Source of the DNA: Moraxellaceae bacterium
GTDB lineage: Bacteria > Pseudomonadota > Gammaproteobacteria > Pseudomonadales > Ketobacteraceae
Length of the DNA stretch: 8,585 nt
Reading direction: 5' to 3'
Assembly (NCBI GenBank): GCA_002402125.1
Contig: NVVG01000012.1
Coordinates: 32,967-41,551, forward strand
Shown here piece by piece: positions 1 through 6,481 of this stretch. A program made the translations under genes and the position numbers. Numbering within the stretch: position 1 is the first letter of the stretch; every line of letters begins with the position of its first letter. The notes beneath the pieces are model-generated. The model ran no database searches, had not been told where the DNA came from, and saw only the letters and a program-made list of their open reading frames with translations.

Positions 1-167
1 TGATCTGGCGCGGCTGCCATTATGTCAATGTTGTGCTCTGGATAGCCGGTAGTGAGCGGCGTATGGCCACTATCTAAAAATATGGGCCAGGGCAAATTCA
101 CTAGTTTTTCCATGATTACCAGGCTATCTGGTTCATAGGGCAGGGGGAAGCTGTATAAGGTTGTCAC
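1..167 (-). CDS. pabB: Aminodeoxychorismate synthase component I, N-terminal part (runs off left edge)
   Basis: The first 55 residues are visible, from a GTG codon at 167-165. PabB joins with the PabA glutamine amidotransferase to convert chorismate to 4-amino-4-deoxychorismate, the first committed step to p-aminobenzoate and folate in the cytoplasm. The visible part shows the typical N-terminal pattern of the anthranilate synthase I / PabB family: an LPY motif near residue 10, then PWPIFLDSG (residues 26-34), then DIMAAAP (48-54), matching the usual 'LLDSG ... DILAADP' signature. The GTG was chosen because family members start about 8 residues before the LPY motif. No ATG lies in frame upstream, and the only in-frame ATG downstream (codon 19) would remove the LPY motif. 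The Shine-Dalgarno is weak. The start lies 41 bp after the ppsR stop on the same strand, so co-transcription is plausible. The catalytic chorismate-binding domain is outside the window. TrpE is less likely because the spacing and wording fit PabB better. Confidence 0.82.
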   Translation of the reverse strand, partial: MTTLYSFPLPYEPDSLVIMEKLVNLPWPIFLDSGHTPLTTGYPEHNIDIMAAAPD

Positions 168-208
168 GGCGTTAGCTTTGTACCTAGATGGCTGCTGTTG
201 GGTTAGGG

Positions 209-1027
209 TTATTGAAGGCGACGCTCAATATTGGTTTCTGCAAGAATTCGAGTGGATATCTCTTCGATGGAGGCGCGAGTAGAATGCAAATAAGGAATGC
301 TAAAACGATTGTAAATGGCTTCCGCGCCACGAATTTCTGATTCACATTGGCTAAGTGAGGCATATTTACTGTTCGACTTTCGTTCGGTGCGAATGTCCGC
401 TAAACGCTCGGCTTCTATGCTGAGGCCAAATAATTTATTTCGATGCTCTCTTAAAGGTTTAGGCAGTTGCACGTCATCAAGGTCATCTTCGGTAAGGGGG
501 TAGTTGGCGGCTTTAATGCCAAATTGCAGCGCAAGGTATAAACAGGTAGGGGTTTTTCCTGAGCGCGATACTCCGATTAAGATGACATCGGCCTGATCGT
601 AACAGCGGGTGCGCGCTCCGTCGTCATTGTCTAAGGCGTAATGTACGGCGTCGATTCTAACCTTGTAGGAATCATTGTCCGAGATGGAATGAGACTTTCC
701 TACGGAGTAGGATGATCTGGCCCCCAAAGCAGATTCCATGGGTTTAACAAATGAGGCGAAAATATCCATCATAAAGCCATCGGCATTGGCGATAATTTCG
801 CGGATAGGTTGGTTTACGATAGTGTCAAAAATTACCGGTTGAAAGCCGTCTTGCTCTGCTGCTTTATTTATCTGAAGTACAGCACTTCTGGCGCTGTCTT
901 CATTGTCCACGTAAGGGATGGTGATTCGGTCAAAGGTGATGTGCTCAAACTGAGCCAGTAAGCTGTTTCCCAGCGTTTCTGCGGTAATCCCCGTGCCGTC
1001 AGAGATAAAAAAAGCGGTACGTTTCAT
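209..1027 (-). CDS. ppsR: PEP synthase regulatory protein (bifunctional kinase/pyrophosphorylase, DUF299)
   Basis: This is a 272-aa cytoplasmic protein of the PSRP/YdiA family, at the usual family length. Members use ADP to phosphorylate a Thr next to the catalytic His of PEP synthase, which inactivates it, and use phosphate to remove the group again with release of pyrophosphate. The N-terminus has the family signature [15 protein letters not shown] (residues 6-20). A P-loop GVSRSGKT lies at 152-159, followed by PTCLYLA, as in other family members. The ATG at 1027 gives the expected N-terminus; an AGGT about 11 nt upstream is a poor Shine-Dalgarno. The predicted target is Thr415 of the PpsA encoded divergently next door, and that sequence (GGRTCH) is intact. 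The divergent arrangement with ppsA and the possible read-through into pabB are the only contextual clues. The plant and bacterial regulators of pyruvate phosphate dikinase belong to the same family, but the neighbouring substrate settles the identity. Confidence 0.95.
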   Translation of the reverse strand: MKRTAFFISDGTGITAETLGNSLLAQFEHITFDRITIPYVDNEDSARSAVLQINKAAEQDGFQPVIFDTIVNQPIREIIANADGFMMDIFASFVKPMESALGARSSYSVGKSHSISDNDSYKVRIDAVHYALDNDDGARTRCYDQADVILIGVSRSGKTPTCLYLALQFGIKAANYPLTEDDLDDVQLPKPLREHRNKLFGLSIEAERLADIRTERKSNSKYASLSQCESEIRGAEAIYNRFSIPYLHSTRASIEEISTRILAETNIERRLQ

Positions 1028-1122
1028 TGCATGTGGACCTGTAGCGATAAGTAGCTCTAATTTAACGCGAAAACATATTTAGAACGAGTAATTTGTTACC
1101 TTTTTTAGTAGACTCCTAGCGC

Positions 1123-1151
1123 TTAAAGTCGGGTAGTATACCGTCTATATT
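1123..1151 (+). promoter_or_regulatory. Candidate sigma-70 promoter for ppsA
   Basis: A -35-like TTAAAG (1123-1128, 3/6 matches to TTGACA) is separated by 17 bp from a -10-like TATATT (1146-1151, 5/6 matches to TATAAT). Transcription would begin near 1158 and leave a leader of about 30 nt before the TTG start and its Shine-Dalgarno. This is consensus matching by eye only, and the -35 is weak. I could not pick a convincing promoter for ppsR on the opposite strand of the same 120-bp gap. Confidence 0.35.
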
Positions 1152-1176
1152 GATTGCAGAATATTTTACTACGCTT

Positions 1177-1182
1177 GGAGGA
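1177..1182 (+). promoter_or_regulatory. Shine-Dalgarno GGAGGA deciding the ppsA start
   Basis: GGAGGA ends 6 nt before the TTG at 1189, an ideal distance. The only in-frame alternative upstream, a TTG at 1150, has no such site and would add 13 residues ([13 protein letters not shown] after the initiator) that PpsA proteins do not have. The site itself lies inside that would-be extension. Confidence 0.85.
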
Positions 1183-1188
1183 TCTCCC

Positions 1189-3552
1189 TTGAAAGACTAC
1201 GTCGTTTGGCTAAAAGACCTATGTAAAGACGATATCGAGTTGGTCGGCGGTAAAAACGCCTCTCTAGGCGAGATGATTAGCCAGCTTTCTGGTGCCGGCG
1301 TTTCCGTTCCTGGCGGCTTTGCGACCACCTCAATGGCATTTGTAGACTTTCTCGAACAAAGTGGTTTGGCCGCAAAAATCCAAGCGCTACTAGCTTCTCT
1401 GGATGTTGGTGACGTTAACGCGTTGAGCGCATCCGGTGCACAAATACGTCAGTGGATTATTGATACGCCATTACAACCCGATTTGGAGCAGGCGATAGCG
1501 GCTGCATACGCAGAACTTAAGGGTGATCAAGACGATATCTCTGTGGCGGTAAGGTCATCCGCGACCGCAGAAGACTTACCGGATGCATCCTTTGCCGGCC
1601 AGCAGGAAACTTTCCTCAATATCAATGGGTTACAGAACATACTGCATGCGGTGAAAGAGGTTTTTGCGTCTCTCTACAATGATCGAGCTATTTCCTATCG
1701 GGTACACCAAGGTTTCGAACATGAAAAAGTAGCGTTATCGGTAGGCATCCAGCGTATGGTGCGCAGTGATACTGGTGCAGCTGGTGTTATGTTCTCCATG
1801 GATACCGAGTCGGGGTTTGATCAGGTGGTATTTATCACCGGTTCCTATGGTTTAGGAGAGACGGTAGTGCAGGGTGCGGTAAACCCTGATGAGTTTTATG
1901 TGCATAAGTCGACCTTGCAAGCCGGTAGACCGGCCATCTTGCGGCGTAATATGGGCAGTAAAGCGATTAAGATGATTTATGGTGAAGGGGAAAATACCGG
2001 CACTTCGGTACAGACTGTTGATGTCGATGTCGAGCAACGTAATCGTTTTTCCCTGACAGATTTTGATGTGGAAGATCTCGCTAGGCAATGTGTCATTATA
2101 GAAAATCACTATCAGCACCCGGTAGACGTCGAGTGGGCTAAAGACGGTGAGGATGGCAAGATCTACATCGTGCAAGCTCGACCCGAAACAGTAAAAAGTC
2201 GCGCCGGCAATGTGATGGAACGCTACCTTCTGCAAGATCAAGGTAAAGTCATCGTTGAAGGGCGCAGCGTGGGCCACAAGATCGGCAATGGCAAGGTCCG
2301 AGTGGTGATGAATAGCAGTGATATGGACAGGGTGCAGGCTGGAGATGTTCTCGTTACTGACATGACCGACCCAGATTGGGAACCGGTGATGAAGCGAGCT
2401 TCTGCGATAGTGACCAATCGCGGTGGCCGTACCTGTCATGCAGCGATTATCGCTCGCGAGCTGGGTATTCCTGCCGTAGTAGGCTGTGGTGATGCCACCG
2501 AGGTGTTAACCGAAGATCAACCAGTAACGGTCTCCTGTGCGGAGGGTGATACAGGATTGGTTTATGACGGTGCACTAGATTTTGATGTGAAGACGGATTC
2601 CGTCGAATCAATGCCCGCAATTCCCCTTAAGGTGATGATGAATGTGGCGAATCCGGATCGGGCCTTTGACTTTCAATCGTTACCCAATGAAGGGGTTGGT
2701 CTGGCGCGCTTAGAATTCATTATCAACCGCATGATCGGTGTCCATCCTAAAGCGCTACTCAACTTTGATAGTCTGCCCGCCGACGTGAAAAGCTCGGTGG
2801 AGCGGCGAACAGCCGGTTATGGCGACCCATTGGACTTTTACGTAGAAAAGTTGGTAGAAGGTATATCGACCTTGGCAGCATCGTTCTATCCGAAGCCTGT
2901 CATCGTACGTTTGTCTGATTTTAAATCCAATGAGTACGCTAACCTGCTGGGTGGCAAGTTATATGAACCTGCAGAAGAAAACCCTATGCTGGGGTTTAGA
3001 GGTGCTGCACGCTATGTGTCAGAAGGGTTTAGGGATTGTTTTGATTTGGAATGCCGGGCGCTAAGGAAGGTCCGAGAGGTAATGGGCTTTGATAACGTTC
3101 AAATCATGGTGCCGTTTGTGCGTACCCTGGGAGAGGCTGACCAAGTTATTAAGTTGCTGGCAGAGAATGGTCTTGAGCGAGGAACCAAGGGCTTAAAAGT
3201 GATCATGATGTGCGAGTTGCCGACGAATGCGCTGCTTGCCGACCAATTTCTCGAGTATTTTGATGGTTTCTCCATTGGTTCGAATGACCTGACCCAGTTA
3301 ACATTAGGCTTGGATCGGGATTCTGGCATTGTGTCGCATTTGTTTGATGAGCGAGATGAAGCCATTAAAATATTGCTTAAAATGGCCATTGAAGCCTGTA
3401 AACGGGCGGGTAAATACGTGGGGATCTGCGGACAAGGCCCATCGGATCACCCGGATTTTGCCGTGTGGCTAATGGAGCAGGGTATTGACTCAATATCACT
3501 AAATCCGGATTCTGTGTTGGATACCTGGTTTTTTCTAGGTGAAAATTGTTAA
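1189..3552 (+). CDS. ppsA: Phosphoenolpyruvate synthase (pyruvate, water dikinase)
   Basis: Converts pyruvate, ATP and water to PEP, AMP and phosphate, the entry step of gluconeogenesis from pyruvate or lactate, in the cytoplasm. The product has 787 aa from the TTG at 1189, close to E. coli PpsA (792 aa). Domains in order: an ATP-grasp-like nucleotide-binding domain (about 15-340) with [11 protein letters not shown] near the start and [11 protein letters not shown] at 121-131; a swivelling phospho-histidine domain (about 385-460) with [17 protein letters not shown], catalytic His417 and the regulatory Thr415; and a C-terminal TIM barrel for pyruvate/PEP (about 475-780) with [27 protein letters not shown] and [11 protein letters not shown], whose Cys747 matches the catalytic cysteine of the family. 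All the family motifs I looked for are intact. The divergent ppsR encodes its regulator. No clear intrinsic terminator follows. The rare TTG start may hold translation down, although the Shine-Dalgarno is strong. Confidence 0.97.
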   Translation: MKDYVVWLKDLCKDDIELVGGKNASLGEMISQLSGAGVSVPGGFATTSMAFVDFLEQSGLAAKIQALLASLDVGDVNALSASGAQIRQWIIDTPLQPDLEQAIAAAYAELKGDQDDISVAVRSSATAEDLPDASFAGQQETFLNINGLQNILHAVKEVFASLYNDRAISYRVHQGFEHEKVALSVGIQRMVRSDTGAAGVMFSMDTESGFDQVVFITGSYGLGETVVQGAVNPDEFYVHKSTLQAGRPAILRRNMGSKAIKMIYGEGENTGTSVQTVDVDVEQRNRFSLTDFDVEDLARQCVIIENHYQHPVDVEWAKDGEDGKIYIVQARPETVKSRAGNVMERYLLQDQGKVIVEGRSVGHKIGNGKVRVVMNSSDMDRVQAGDVLVTDMTDPDWEPVMKRASAIVTNRGGRTCHAAIIARELGIPAVVGCGDATEVLTEDQPVTVSCAEGDTGLVYDGALDFDVKTDSVESMPAIPLKVMMNVANPDRAFDFQSLPNEGVGLARLEFIINRMIGVHPKALLNFDSLPADVKSSVERRTAGYGDPLDFYVEKLVEGISTLAASFYPKPVIVRLSDFKSNEYANLLGGKLYEPAEENPMLGFRGAARYVSEGFRDCFDLECRALRKVREVMGFDNVQIMVPFVRTLGEADQVIKLLAENGLERGTKGLKVIMMCELPTNALLADQFLEYFDGFSIGSNDLTQLTLGLDRDSGIVSHLFDERDEAIKILLKMAIEACKRAGKYVGICGQGPSDHPDFAVWLMEQGIDSISLNPDSVLDTWFFLGENC

Positions 3553-3661
3553 GCTAGTAACCAAAAGATTGGGTGCTTCTATTTAATATGCCCTATACTT
3601 TGGTGCAAATGCTTCAAAATCCCAAGTAAAGAATCACTGAGCTAGGTGTTTACAATTCACA

Positions 3662-4579
3662 ATGATTAAAAATGGTCTAGAACTGGTTATATTTTTTGCA
3701 GATGTTGCCGGCAGTACTCGATTATACGAAACGCTGGGGGATATAGAAGCCCACGACTGCATTGTAGAAAGTCTTAGTCATATTTCTAAATACGTTAGGC
3801 AGCACAAAGGCGCGGTTGTCGAAGTCATCGGGGATGAGGTGATGGCGTATTTTGAAACCTCGGTAGATGCAGTTAGCTGTGCTTGTGATATCCAACAGCA
3901 TTTTTCCTTTACGCCCACCTCCAAGGGACACAAAATCAATATTCGCATTGGTTTTTATAAGGGCCCTGTGGAACTAGATAACGGTCATCCCTTTGGTGAC
4001 ACCATCAATGTGGCGGCTAGAGTGACTTCTCTGGCGCAAGGCGGTCAAACTATGACCACTGCGGATACAGTAGAGGGCTTGCCTGAAGATAAAATGGATC
4101 TGTGCCGTCCATACAACAAAGTCAAAGTGAAGGGTAAGTCCGAAGCCATCGATACCGTAGAGGTTGTTTGGGATTTAGACGACGCCACGTCACTTTTTGC
4201 ACCCGTCAAGGCTTCTCAAGTTATTGAAGAGGCCGCCGAACTTCGGCTTCAAATTAGCGGACGAACCGTGGTAGTTAGGGAGCAAAATACACCGTTTATT
4301 ATTGGGCGGGGGGACAGCAGTAATCTCGTCGTACCGTCAGAAACGGCATCCCGATCTCACGCGCGTATCGAATGTCGATACGGTGAATTGGTATTAACAG
4401 ATCACAGCACTAACGGAACCTATGTCATTACCCATCCAGGCAAGCGGGCGTTTGATGGTCTAGATATGCACCTGCATCATCGTGAGTGGACAATGCAAGG
4501 CAGTGGTTTGATCAGTTTGGGTAGACCTACCGATGGTAGCGATCCAATTTGTATTTCATTTAGCAATAAAAAACATTAG
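3662..4579 (+). CDS. Class III nucleotide cyclase with C-terminal FHA domain; atypical substrate-selecting residues
   Basis: A 305-aa protein with no signal peptide or membrane segment, so probably cytoplasmic. Residues about 6-170 form a class III cyclase homology domain: metal-binding Asp14 (in FFADVAGSTR) and Asp58 (in VIGDEVM), plus transition-state Asn116 and Arg120 in FGDTINVAAR. Residues about 200-300 form a forkhead-associated domain with IIGRGD (213-218), SRSHAR (230-235) and HSTNGTY (248-254), which normally binds phosphothreonine peptides. The oddity is the substrate pair. The position that is Lys in adenylyl cyclases is Glu54, as in guanylyl cyclases, and the position that is Asp/Thr (adenylyl) or Cys (guanylyl) is His109. 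Catalytic residues are therefore present, but the nucleotide made (cAMP, cGMP or none) cannot be read from sequence. The ATG at 3662 is the only sensible start, since an in-frame TGA lies just upstream; the Shine-Dalgarno is poor. No kinase partner is visible nearby. It lies 109 bp after ppsA and may have its own promoter. Confidence 0.88.
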   Translation: MIKNGLELVIFFADVAGSTRLYETLGDIEAHDCIVESLSHISKYVRQHKGAVVEVIGDEVMAYFETSVDAVSCACDIQQHFSFTPTSKGHKINIRIGFYKGPVELDNGHPFGDTINVAARVTSLAQGGQTMTTADTVEGLPEDKMDLCRPYNKVKVKGKSEAIDTVEVVWDLDDATSLFAPVKASQVIEEAAELRLQISGRTVVVREQNTPFIIGRGDSSNLVVPSETASRSHARIECRYGELVLTDHSTNGTYVITHPGKRAFDGLDMHLHHREWTMQGSGLISLGRPTDGSDPICISFSNKKH

Positions 4580-4632
4580 CCAATGGTTTGCGTTATTTAA
4601 CCCAGATGGCAGATGGTTTTTATTGGTCTACA

Positions 4633-5514
4633 TTAGCCTTTTGATTTTTTAGGAAAAGCGTGTTTATTCCTGATTAAGGCTTCTTGAGCAACAGAGGCCA
4701 GCAGCTTGCCATCTCTTGAAAAGATACTGCCACGATTGAATCCTAGCCCATGTGAGGCTGATGGACTATCCATTGAATACAGTAACCAATCCGCCATGTC
4801 GATATCATGATGAAACCAGATGGCATGATCCAAACTTGCTATTTGAACGCCTGGCATCATGCCATGAAACGCATGCGGGTTCATGCTGGTGCCGAGCAAA
4901 CTAAAATCTGAAGAGTAGGCCAATAAACAGCGCTGCAGTATCTGCTCGTCGGGTAGGGTGCCGACCGCTTTAATCCAAATGTCTTTAAGTGGCTCTAGTT
5001 TTTCCGGCTTCAAGTAATTGTAAGGTTTGACCGAACGTATTTCGATGGGGGTGTCTTGGGTAAACTTATCTCTGACTTTTTCAGGGATAAATTGAGCGAA
5101 CTTACGACGTATTTTTAGTTCAGAAACCAGATCCTCTGGCGGCGCTACCGTCGGCATTTCACTTTGATGTTCATGGCCATCTTCGTCAGCATGAAACGAC
5201 ACGTTTGCCGTAAATATCTCAATGTCGTTTTGTATTGCTATGACTCGCCGAGTGACAAAACTCTTACCATCACGAATTCGATCCACATGAAATGTGATAG
5301 GGTCCGTGGTGCCCCCAGGCTGCAAGAAATAGGCGTGTAATGAATGGCTGCTAAATCCTTCTGCGGTGAGGCTAGCTGCCATCAGTGATTGCGCCAATAA
5401 CTGTCCACCAAATAGCTGTCCAAAGCCCAAATCTTGACTCTGGCCAAGGTATTTATCGGTATCAACTTTTTCTAAGCTTAACAGGCTGACTAGCTGATCT
5501 AAAACTTCACTCAT
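4633..5514 (-). CDS. tesB: Acyl-CoA thioesterase II
   Basis: Hydrolyses medium- and long-chain acyl-CoAs to free fatty acid and CoA in the cytoplasm. The product has 293 aa; E. coli TesB has 286. It has the double hot-dog pattern: FGQLFGGQLLAQSL (31-44) and the first half with LHAYFLQPGG (59-68), then the second half with the catalytic triad. By alignment from memory with E. coli Asp204/Thr228/Gln278 the residues here are Asp203 (in AYSSDF), Ser227 (in QIASLDHAIWFH) and Gln277 (in SVAQEAL). Ser at the Thr position is also found in homologues. The ATG at 5514 was preferred over a TTG seven codons upstream because AGGTGA sits 4 nt before it and because TesB proteins begin a few residues before the LLSLEK segment. 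It follows the crotonase gene by 62 bp on the same strand, so the two are probably co-transcribed, fitting a role in clearing acyl-CoAs during fatty acid use. Confidence 0.95.
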   Translation of the reverse strand: MSEVLDQLVSLLSLEKVDTDKYLGQSQDLGFGQLFGGQLLAQSLMAASLTAEGFSSHSLHAYFLQPGGTTDPITFHVDRIRDGKSFVTRRVIAIQNDIEIFTANVSFHADEDGHEHQSEMPTVAPPEDLVSELKIRRKFAQFIPEKVRDKFTQDTPIEIRSVKPYNYLKPEKLEPLKDIWIKAVGTLPDEQILQRCLLAYSSDFSLLGTSMNPHAFHGMMPGVQIASLDHAIWFHHDIDMADWLLYSMDSPSASHGLGFNRGSIFSRDGKLLASVAQEALIRNKHAFPKKSKG

Positions 5515-5518
5515 ATTT

Positions 5519-5524
5519 TCACCT
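5519..5524 (-). promoter_or_regulatory. Shine-Dalgarno of tesB
   Basis: Read on the minus strand this is AGGTGA, 4 nt before the ATG at 5514. It falls inside the extension that would result from starting at the upstream TTG (5535), and so supports the shorter protein. Confidence 0.7.
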
Positions 5525-5534
5525 GTAGTGCGCA

Positions 5535-5559
5535 ACCCACCGGTTTTATCTCGGCGGGT
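5535..5559 (-). other. Intercistronic RNA hairpin between the crotonase gene and tesB
   Basis: Arms ACCCGCCG and CGGTGGGT (minus strand) form an 8-bp stem with a 9-nt loop. One position pairs as G-U only in the minus-strand transcript; on the plus strand it is an A-C mismatch. This favours an RNA structure in the mRNA of these two genes over a DNA site. It ends 20 nt before the tesB ATG and has no U-run after it, so it is not a standard terminator. It could affect mRNA stability or the relative expression of the two genes. Confidence 0.5.
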
Positions 5560-5576
5560 CCAGAGAGTCCCCCGAA

Positions 5577-6245
5577 TTAAGCGCCATGGTTGGTAATGTT
5601 TTTACGCATTAAATGTTTAATAGTCGTGTAGGTGCCACGGTCCTTCTGCGCAAGTTCTTTTGCGTAGGCCAGTGCACCCGCTTGCAGTGATTTCATCGGA
5701 AACAGTGCATCGACGATATTATCTTCCAAACACTCACTGCCGGTTTTTGCAACGCCGGTAAGCGCTAAATGTTTAAGTGAGTGTTTGTTGGGTAGTAATC
5801 CAATGATGTCTATCATCATCGGTGTGAAAGGAATCTTGATATTTATTTCGGGGAAGCAGAATCGACCGCGGTCTTCTCTCATCACCCTAAAATCCAATGC
5901 TGATGCTAGGATCGCACCGCCGGCGTAAACGTTTCCGTTGATACAGCCTATAGTAGGCATGTTGAGTTTTGCCAAACGATACAGCACATCCTCCAGGGTT
6001 ATCATAAACTCTTTAACCCCTTCGGCCGGTAGCTGCATCATCCAGGGTAAATTAATACCATTACACCAAGTCTTTTCATGTTCACAAGTGATCATCAGTG
6101 CGGTATTGCCGCGGTATAACTCCACCTCATCAAACACGGCAAGATATTCCTTGAGCACATCAAGGGAAAGCATGTTGTCATTAGCGCCGTTGGTAAGGGT
6201 TAATATATGAACGCCATCTTCTAAACGTAACTCCATTGTGCTCAT
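5577..6245 (-). CDS. Enoyl-CoA hydratase/isomerase (crotonase) family protein, probably a delta3,delta2-enoyl-CoA isomerase type
   Basis: A 222-aa cytoplasmic crotonase-fold protein, somewhat shorter than the usual 250-260. The oxyanion-hole segments are CNGINL (61-66) and INGNVYAGGAIL (102-113). Classical hydratases carry two catalytic Glu. Here the first (in GGGCEL of rat enoyl-CoA hydratase, Glu144) is replaced by Ile112, and only the second is kept, as Glu133 in FCFPEINI. A single acid is the arrangement of delta3,delta2-enoyl-CoA isomerases, and the segment MREDRGRFCFPEINIKIPF resembles plant peroxisomal isomerases (MRRDRG..SELDIEL in my recollection). The likely role is shifting cis-3 or trans-3 double bonds to trans-2 so that unsaturated fatty acids can be oxidised; this is inference. 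The ATG at 6245 has AGGA 9 nt upstream, while the next ATG (codon 4) has none. It leads a two-gene unit with tesB. A promoter candidate lies about 50 bp upstream. Confidence 0.85.
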   Translation of the reverse strand: MSTMELRLEDGVHILTLTNGANDNMLSLDVLKEYLAVFDEVELYRGNTALMITCEHEKTWCNGINLPWMMQLPAEGVKEFMITLEDVLYRLAKLNMPTIGCINGNVYAGGAILASALDFRVMREDRGRFCFPEINIKIPFTPMMIDIIGLLPNKHSLKHLALTGVAKTGSECLEDNIVDALFPMKSLQAGALAYAKELAQKDRGTYTTIKHLMRKNITNHGA

Positions 6246-6287
6246 GATGCAGGATCCTATTGATAATAAGTGGGTGAACAGTAGATA

Positions 6288-6305
6288 ACTCTACAATACT
6301 CTACA
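6288..6305. repeat. Tandem 8-bp direct repeat ACTCTACA, 10-bp period
   Basis: ACTCTACA occurs at 6288-6295 and again, identically, at 6298-6305, exactly one helical turn apart. The pair straddles the -10 hexamer of the candidate minus-strand promoter. It could be a pair of half-sites for a transcription factor. No known fatty-acid regulator site (FadR, PsrA) is recognisable in it. Confidence 0.5.
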
Positions 6306-6322
6306 GTGTGTATTCCTGGCAA
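6293..6322 (-). promoter_or_regulatory. Candidate sigma-70 promoter of the crotonase-tesB unit
   Basis: On the minus strand, TTGCCA (6322-6317, 5/6 matches to TTGACA) is followed after 18 bp by TATTGT (6298-6293, 4/6 matches to TATAAT). The start would be near 6286, leaving a leader of about 40 nt. The -10 is wedged between, and shared with, two direct repeats (see 6288-6305), an arrangement typical of a regulated promoter. Confidence 0.42.
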
Positions 6323-6384
6323 TGAAGGGCTAAAATATACAGATGTCGTGTTAAAACCGTCATTTTGATATAAATCGCAATCAG

Positions 6385-6440
6385 GCATTAATCCCCATGT
6401 CGAATCTTAACAAAGTGGTCTAAGATTAATGCATTAAATG
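6385..6440. repeat. Inverted GCATTAA repeats upstream of the GGDEF gene
   Basis: GCATTAATC (6385-6393) is repeated as its exact inverse, GATTAATGC, at 6424-6432. The second copy overlaps a perfect 12-bp palindrome, TTAATGCATTAA (6426-6437), and a third half-site, GCATTAAATG, covers 6431-6440. The cluster ends 42 bp before the GGDEF start codon, a suitable place for an operator. No confident -35/-10 pair could be chosen for this gene. AT-rich palindromes also arise by chance, so a regulatory role is inference. Confidence 0.45.
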
Positions 6441-6481
6441 CCCGTAACCACTTGTTCACTATAGAGTAATTCTGCTAGGCA

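Noticed and set aside
1852..2439. Long open frame antisense to ppsA
   Set aside because: It lies wholly inside a strongly conserved gene; the product shows no domain and the frame is a side effect of ppsA codon use.
3600..3632. TTGGTG followed by TAAAGA as a promoter for the cyclase-FHA gene
   Set aside because: The spacing is about 21 bp, outside the sigma-70 range, and no better pair was found in the gap.
4581..4627. CCAAT ... ATTGG inverted pair between the convergent cyclase and tesB genes
   Set aside because: It has only 5 bp with a loop of more than 35 nt and no associated T-run, so it is not a credible terminator.
6407..6435. TTAACA-N17-TGCATT as promoter of the GGDEF gene
   Set aside because: The -10 matches the consensus at only 3 of 6 positions, lacking the key second A, so it is not supportable.
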